Under the pieces are notes generated by a model. The model did no database searches and had not been told where the DNA came from. It saw only the letters and a program-made list of their open reading frames with translations. Positions 59,626 to 64,000 of a stretch of DNA of 64,000 nt are shown in pieces (the stretch's first letter is position 1; every line of letters starts with the position of its first letter). The position numbers and the translations under genes are program-made. Location: the NCBI RefSeq assembly GCF_000744225.1, contig NZ_JQLN01000006.1, positions 744,001-808,000 on the forward strand. The letters run 5' to 3'. The DNA comes from Kitasatospora mediocidica KCTC 9733 (lineage in GTDB: Bacteria; Actinomycetota; Actinomycetes; Streptomycetales; Streptomycetaceae).

Positions 59626-61245
59626 ATGGCAGGGGGATTCCACGTCGTTCCGCCCGACATGCTCATATCGTCCGCCGGCTTCACCGACCTGCAGACCTGG
59701 GCTTCCCAGATGCACCGCGGCCTGGTCGGATCGATGGACGACGCCGCCGGGATGGCCGGGGACGACGATGCCGGCCACAGCTTCGCCGCGAAGTACGATC
59801 CGGTGGCGCAGTCCGTCGTCACCGCCGTCGGGCAGGCCGTCGCGCAGCTCGGCGGCACTGCCAACGGCCTGTACACGATGGCCCTGAACTACATCAAGAC
59901 CGACAGCGACATCGCGGCCGCCCTCATGCAGCCCCAGCAGCTGCCGGCCGAGAGCAACCCGGCCTGCGACGAGGATCCGCTCAACGTCCAGATACCTTCG
60001 GCCGTGGGCCACAACAGCTCCACCGTCGACGAGATCATCGCCCAGTTCTGGCCCCAGGGCGACCCCGACAAGCTCCGCAAGGCAGGATCCGACTGGCAGA
60101 AGCTGGGCCAACTCGTCAACGCCCTCGGCCTCCAAGGCGACAAGCAGGTCCAGACCGTCACCGCAGGCAGCACCTCCGCGGCCGTCGACAGCTTCACCGC
60201 GAACTGGGCCACGATGTACCAGGACTGCTCCGTGCGGGGCCCGCTGCTCAACAGCATCTCCGACGCCGCCTCCAAGCTCGGGGCCGCCTGCAACTCCTAC
60301 GCCCAGGCCGTCGACGACCTGCGCTCCAAACTTGAGGACCTCGCCACGGGCGCCGGCGTCGTCGCCGGCGTCGGCATCGCCCTGACGTTCTTCACGTTCG
60401 GCGGGTCGGACGCCGCGGCGGCCGCCGGTGATGCCGCGATAGCCGCCGACGCCGGTGCCGCGGCGGCCGCGATGACGGCGGAGATCGAGGGAAGCGCCGA
60501 ACTCGCCGTACTCGCCGAGGCCGAAGCCGTCGTCAACGCGGCCGCCGCGAGCCTCGCCCCGATCACCACCGCCGCCGTGGTGACAGTCGGAGGCACCGCG
60601 CTCGCCCTCGCCTCGGCCCCGAACGCCATGGCTGCCACCACGCCCCCCGGCGGCCCGGTGCCGGGGGGCGGCGTGATCGGGCCTGTCGCCCCTGATCCGA
60701 ACTCCCCGTTCCCCGACCTCACACCTACGCAGGAGACCGACTTCCGCCAGTGGATGGCGCAGATGAACACCGACGGCCGCACCATGAGCGTCGCGATGCC
60801 GCCGGCGCTCAACGCGAAAGGCAAACCGACCAAGCAGCAGATCATCGACGCGCGCGCCTACCAGCTGCGCATCGCGGGCGACACCGAGTACAGCCTGTAC
60901 ACCACGATCGACCGGGACAACGCGCAGGGCGGCCAGTTCAACATGAACGCCGACGGTGTCCGCCCCCAGGACGGCGCGGCGATCGACGCCAAGTACGTCA
61001 GTCAGCAGCCCGGCAACTGCTCCCCGTACCGGCTCGACAATGTCGACAACGTGCCCGAGTTCCTCTACAACCAGAACGAGGCCGACCAGCAGTGGGAGAT
61101 GCAGCGCTACGGTTCCGCGATCAACGACCCGCGCAACAAGGTCAACCATCTGGAGATCGACACCAACGATCCGAAGGCCGCGGCCTACTTCGAGGCGATG
61201 CGCCTGGCGTACGGCGTGCCGGGGCAGACCCGTATCGTGCAGTGA
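59626..61245 (+). CDS. ESX-like polymorphic toxin with C-terminal restriction-endonuclease-fold toxin domain
   Basis: 539 residues from the ATG at 59626 with GGGGAG upstream. The N terminus is a WXG100/ESX-like helical region (about 1-270; LISSAGFTDLQTWASQMHRG, SWQ-less but with YNxxKTDxDIAAALM-like helices). A hydrophobic Ala-rich segment follows (about 240-345), then a Pro/Gly linker and a C-terminal domain of about 165 residues: ARAYQLRIAGDTEYSLYTTI, AIDAKYVSQQPGNC with the acid/Lys pair typical of nuclease folds, MQRYGSAIND, LEIDTNDPKAAAYFEAMRLA-YG. The latter matches the Tox-REase-2 group as I know it. A candidate immunity gene follows 35 bases later. Confidence 0.78.
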   Translation: MAGGFHVVPPDMLISSAGFTDLQTWASQMHRGLVGSMDDAAGMAGDDDAGHSFAAKYDPVAQSVVTAVGQAVAQLGGTANGLYTMALNYIKTDSDIAAALMQPQQLPAESNPACDEDPLNVQIPSAVGHNSSTVDEIIAQFWPQGDPDKLRKAGSDWQKLGQLVNALGLQGDKQVQTVTAGSTSAAVDSFTANWATMYQDCSVRGPLLNSISDAASKLGAACNSYAQAVDDLRSKLEDLATGAGVVAGVGIALTFFTFGGSDAAAAAGDAAIAADAGAAAAAMTAEIEGSAELAVLAEAEAVVNAAAASLAPITTAAVVTVGGTALALASAPNAMAATTPPGGPVPGGGVIGPVAPDPNSPFPDLTPTQETDFRQWMAQMNTDGRTMSVAMPPALNAKGKPTKQQIIDARAYQLRIAGDTEYSLYTTIDRDNAQGGQFNMNADGVRPQDGAAIDAKYVSQQPGNCSPYRLDNVDNVPEFLYNQNEADQQWEMQRYGSAINDPRNKVNHLEIDTNDPKAAAYFEAMRLAYGVPGQTRIVQ

Positions 61246-61279
61246 CCGCGAACACGACCGGCACAAGGGGACAGAGCCG

Positions 61280-61660
61280 ATGTCAGGCAGCTACTACGTG
61301 AGTGCGAACGAGGCGCAGGGCGCGCGGTGGGCCTTCACCGCCGACGACCTGGCGCGAGTCGCCGTCGAACTCCGGCCCGACGCCATGGTCTCCGCACCGT
61401 CCGGCTCGCACGGGACGGTCGAGATCCTGCTGCCGGGGGAGCGGCGCGACCACAGCGTCCTGTATCACAGCGGCAAGCCGGTGCTGGTGTTCCGCGAACA
61501 GGACGACCTCGAAGCCCCGGCCGCCATGGTGCTCCAGCTGCTGCAGCGGCTGGCGCCGGACGTGGCCACCGTCTGGTTCGCGGACTTCGAGGGCGTGGTC
61601 CATGCGCTCGACGTGGCCTGCAGCGTCGATGACTTCATCGACGAACTCACGTCGGACTAG
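61280..61660 (+). CDS. Probable immunity protein for the upstream toxin
   Basis: 126 residues, acidic, without signal peptide: SGSYYVSANEAQGARWAFTA, VAVELRPDAMVSAPSGSHGT, VLYHSGKPVLVFREQDDLEA, VVHALDVACSVDDFIDELTS. Small acidic cytoplasmic proteins directly after polymorphic toxin genes are usually their cognate immunity proteins; the assignment rests on context. Confidence 0.65.
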   Translation: MSGSYYVSANEAQGARWAFTADDLARVAVELRPDAMVSAPSGSHGTVEILLPGERRDHSVLYHSGKPVLVFREQDDLEAPAAMVLQLLQRLAPDVATVWFADFEGVVHALDVACSVDDFIDELTSD

Positions 61661-61714
61661 AACGCTCAGGCACGGTGCCGGGCCGGGCCCTTCGTGAGCC
61701 GGTGGGGGAGGCCC

Positions 61715-61748
61715 GTGCCGTTACCCGCGGAAGACCCGGGAACGGCAC
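61715..61748. terminator. Terminator-like hairpin between convergent genes
   Basis: GTGCCGTT-A-CCCG and CGGG-AACGGCAC pair over 12 bp with one bulge, between genes ending at 61660 and 61770. Confidence 0.65.
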
Positions 61749-61769
61749 GGCACGGCGTGCGAGGGTGGG

Positions 61770-62705
61770 TCAGCTGACGGGGCCGCCCGGCGTGATCACG
61801 CAACCGCCGTCGTTGTTGCTCCACAGCGGCTGCATGGCGAAGGTTCCCGTGGAGAGCGCCACCCGCTGGAAGTTGCTCTCACACAGGTCGCCGATCTCCT
61901 CGCCGTTGCTGTCCACCCAGCCGCTCGACGGCTGCGGATCGGTGACCGACTCGGCGAACTCGTGCCCCTCGACGATGCTGAACGCGTCCAACGTCCCGCC
62001 CAGGGCCGAGTTGGGGCAGCGGCTGCCGCTCGGCGCGTCGAGCTGGTAGGGCATGTTGGTGTACGAGACGCTGCCCGTGTAGTCGTGCCACGCGCAGAAG
62101 CCGGAGGACGGCCAGCCGTCGGGGTGGGTGCCGTGCGGGCTCATCACCACGATCTGGGCGTCCGGGTTCCCGGTGACGCCGAAGTGCGCGGCGGCCTTGT
62201 CGGCCTCGGAGGCGATGCTCTGCTGCCCGGCCGACGTCGGCGCCTTGGCCCGGTTGTCGTTCCAACTCCCGGCGAGCACCGGGCCGGTGAAGGTCGGACC
62301 GGTGCCGCTGGAATCCGTGTACTGCGTCGTGCTGCTCGACCAGGTGTCCGAGCTGGTGCCGACGCCGTTGAACAGGCTGGTCATGTACGGCTTGACGCCG
62401 TTGGTGTCGGTGTTCCACTGGGATCCCCAGTAGACGAGGTAGACCTTGGGGGAGTGCTGGACCGGGCCGCCGCCGTACTGCATCCCGCTCGAAGCCGCGG
62501 CCGGGGAGGCGCCGTACCGGTTGCCGGTGGGGGAGGAGTGGCCGGACACCGCGTGCGCGACGGCGTTCGGGACGGCGTTCGGGCTCTGTGCGAAGGCCGC
62601 GGGCGAGCCGCCGAGTTGGACCGCCGCGAGCAGCGCGGCAGCCGCCGTGACGCCCAGCGTGGCTGCGGGCCGTCGCAGGGTCCGGGAGGGGAAGGAGAGT
62701 CTCAT
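61770..62705 (-). CDS. Secreted protein with putative metalloprotease HEFAE motif
   Basis: 311 residues. Signal peptide with positive start (MRLSFPSRTLRRP) and Ala/Leu core, cleavage near AFA (about 39). Mature blocks are PKVYLVYWGSQWNTDTNGVK, VVMSPHGTHPDGWPSSGFCA, FSIVEGHEFAESVTDPQPSS and GGCVITPG. The HExxE/SVTDP context resembles secreted zinc-dependent peptidase-like proteins of actinomycetes (HEYAE-type), with the second Glu and an Asp as further candidate ligands. Several Cys suggest disulfides. The natural substrate is unknown. Confidence 0.72.
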   Translation of the reverse strand: MRLSFPSRTLRRPAATLGVTAAAALLAAVQLGGSPAAFAQSPNAVPNAVAHAVSGHSSPTGNRYGASPAAASSGMQYGGGPVQHSPKVYLVYWGSQWNTDTNGVKPYMTSLFNGVGTSSDTWSSSTTQYTDSSGTGPTFTGPVLAGSWNDNRAKAPTSAGQQSIASEADKAAAHFGVTGNPDAQIVVMSPHGTHPDGWPSSGFCAWHDYTGSVSYTNMPYQLDAPSGSRCPNSALGGTLDAFSIVEGHEFAESVTDPQPSSGWVDSNGEEIGDLCESNFQRVALSTGTFAMQPLWSNNDGGCVITPGGPVS

Positions 62706-62774
62706 GGCACTCGCATTTCGGGAGATCGGTGGAGAGGCGGAGGTGTGTGCGTTCCGTTGCGGGGGTGGCGCGGG

Positions 62775-62997
62775 TCAGTAGCGCGGCACGGCCGGCCTGG
62801 TGGTGGTGGAGTTGCGCCGGCCCTTGGCGTCACGGTGCTGGACGCTCGCGGGTCCGAAATGCGTGCCGGGGTGGGCACGCGGGCGGGCAGCTGCGGGCGC
62901 GGCCTGGGCGGGGGGCGGCGAGCGCGGTGGCTGCGGTGGTGGTGGCGAGTGCGAGGGACGCCGCGGCCCCGGCCATGCGTAAGAGGTGTCGGGCCAT
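62775..62997 (-). pseudogene. Small secreted peptide gene with a frameshift in a G6 run
   Basis: The ATG at 62997, after CAGGAG, opens a clear signal peptide (MARHLLRMAGAAASLALATT, then ATALAA). At a run of six G (plus strand, about 62912) the frame must change by one for the mature part to continue (PAQAAPAAARPRAHPGTHFG, PASVQHRDAKGRRNSTTTRP) and reach a stop at 62775. Without the change the frame ends after about 55 residues. A homopolymer sequencing error or a recent mutation is likely. It lies directly upstream of the secreted HEFAE protein. Confidence 0.6.
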
Positions 62998-63312
62998 GGT
63001 CGATCTCCTGCCGACGTGGGGGATCCACGGAGCGGGGGATCAGCCTGGGGTGCTCCGCGCTCCGCACTTGTTGGCCAGCGTCGACCTCCCCCAAGGGAGT
63101 TGAGAAGAGTGGCGGTCCTGCATGAATACGCCATGGCGGGAACATGCCAGCTGTGCAACCGGCCCCGAGCCGGCGCCGAGCCGGCGCCGAGCCGGTCGCG
63201 GGCCGAAAGCCCCGAGGACGTCAGCCCCCGTTGAGTGGGCCGATCACCCTGACCGCCGACGCCCTGCGCGGCGTAGCCGCCAGCGGGTGACGTCTGCGGG
63301 ACAATGGCGGGC
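62998..63312. other. Intergenic region
   Basis: 315 bases between divergent genes, containing promoters but no supported gene. An 11-base imperfect repeat (GAGCCGGCGCC, 2.6 copies) lies near 63167-63200. Confidence 0.5.
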
Positions 63313-64000
63313 ATGCGAGTGGCGGTCATGACGGCGGGTTCGCGCGGGGACGTGGCCCCCTACACCGGGCTCGGCCATGCTCTGGTGCAGGGCGGACACC
63401 AGGTCACGCTCGTCACCCACACCCGCTTCGCGCCGCTCGCGGCCGCGGCAGGCATGGAGTTCCACGCCCTGCCGGTCGACCCGCTCGCGGAGCTTCGGTC
63501 CGCGCGCGGGCAGGCCCTGCACCGCAGCAGTACCGGCGCGGGGAAGCTGCTGCGGGTCATCGCCCTGGCCCGATCCGCGATCGACCGGACGACGGACGAC
63601 CTGCTCCAGGCCGCCCGCACCAGCGACGTCCTGCTGCTGTCCAGCTCGCTCGGCCCGCTCGGCCACACCATCGCCCAGGGGCTCGGACTGCCGAGCATCG
63701 GCGTGTACCTCCAACCACTGGCTGCCACCGGCGAGTTCGCACCCCCGGTCACCGGCACCCGCTCCTGGGGGCCCCTGGGCAACCGGGCGGCCGGACGGGC
63801 CGTCAACGCCGCCGTGGACCGCATCTTCGCGGACACCGTCCGCACCGTGCAGGCCCGCCTCGACCTCCCCCGCCACGGGCCGCGCGCAGCCCGCCGGGCC
63901 CGCGAGCGCCAGGACTGGCCGATCTTCCACGGTTTCAGCCCCCTGGTGGTGCAACGCCCCCGCGACTGGCGCCCCGGTCTTCGGATCGCCGGCTACTGGT
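63313..64000 (+). CDS. Glycosyltransferase, UDP-glucosyltransferase-like (GT1/GT28), N-terminal part
   Basis: The gene runs off the end of the window; 229 residues are visible from the ATG at 63313 (an in-frame ATG at 63304 is also possible). The N-terminal Rossmann domain is typical: MRVAVMTAGSRGDVAPYTGL with the conserved GSRGDVxP loop, GHALVQGGHQVTLVTHTRFA, then VLLLSSSLGPLGHTIAQGLG and LPSIGVYLQP. The sequence HGFSPLVVQRPRDWRP-GLRIAGYW leads toward the nucleotide-binding domain. Such enzymes glycosylate sterols, macrolides or other natural products. The acceptor cannot be told. Confidence 0.85.
   Translation, partial: MRVAVMTAGSRGDVAPYTGLGHALVQGGHQVTLVTHTRFAPLAAAAGMEFHALPVDPLAELRSARGQALHRSSTGAGKLLRVIALARSAIDRTTDDLLQAARTSDVLLLSSSLGPLGHTIAQGLGLPSIGVYLQPLAATGEFAPPVTGTRSWGPLGNRAAGRAVNAAVDRIFADTVRTVQARLDLPRHGPRAARRARERQDWPIFHGFSPLVVQRPRDWRPGLRIAGYW

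Overview
The window is high-GC DNA from an actinomycete, most likely a member of Streptomycetaceae (Streptomyces, Kitasatospora or a close relative). The evidence is strong GC3 bias, frequent GTG starts, many 4-base stop/start overlaps, SigE-type sigma factors, an EXLX1-type expansin, Tat and lipoprotein secretion signals, and a lactate-oxidising LutABC set. No rRNA, CRISPR array, transposase or prophage gene is visible.

Layout. 0-5.7 kb: the end of a sugar-binding protein, two ABC permeases, an intracellular GH63/MGH1-like glycosidase and a secreted TIM-barrel glycosidase with a ricin lectin domain. 5.8-10.3 kb (minus): an RbsABC/Mgl-type sugar importer with a FadR-type GntR regulator. 10.6-14.9 kb (plus): a five-gene operon (FAH hydrolase, L-fuconate dehydratase, SDR, aldo/keto reductase, mutarotase). 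15.0-17.4 kb: expansin, sigma factor and a membrane-anchored partner. 17.5-31.9 kb: two secreted GH29 alpha-L-fucosidases, a GH95 fucosidase remnant, an amidohydrolase-type lactone hydrolase, a GntR regulator divergent from lutABC, and a beta-propeller lactonase, with an ion transporter, a UspA protein and a DUF1304 protein in between.

Together, 5.8-31.9 kb reads as a complete non-phosphorylative L-fucose regulon. Fucosides are cut outside the cell by GH29 (formerly also GH95), fucose is imported by the ABC system, anomers are equilibrated by the mutarotase, and the sugar is oxidised to the lactone (AKR), hydrolysed (amidohydrolase), dehydrated (fuconate dehydratase), oxidised again (SDR) and cleaved to pyruvate plus L-lactate (FAH). 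LutABC then oxidises the lactate to pyruvate. Promoter regions across this block share a GGATGTAT-like sequence that could be the GntR operator. The substrate is inferred from family combination and synteny.

32-64 kb is accessory: an ECF42-type sigma factor with its YCII/DGPF partner, a possibly iron-regulated membrane protein, ThpR RNA ligase/phosphodiesterase, a serine-type tRNA with an odd anticodon arm, a NarL two-component system, PadR and MarR-like regulators with visible operator palindromes, an antitoxin/toxin pair, an ESX-like polymorphic toxin with a candidate immunity gene, and the start of a glycosyltransferase.

A striking property of the window is decay. At least a dozen genes between 19 and 63 kb keep recognisable starts and/or ends but lack their middles, or are fused out of frame to a neighbour (alpha-amylase-like, GntR, GH95, DoxX, quinone reductase, C45 peptidase-like, MFS, S1/HEAT-type and others). 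This suggests recurrent short deletions in a rapidly eroding region, or assembly or sequencing problems, and is worth checking.
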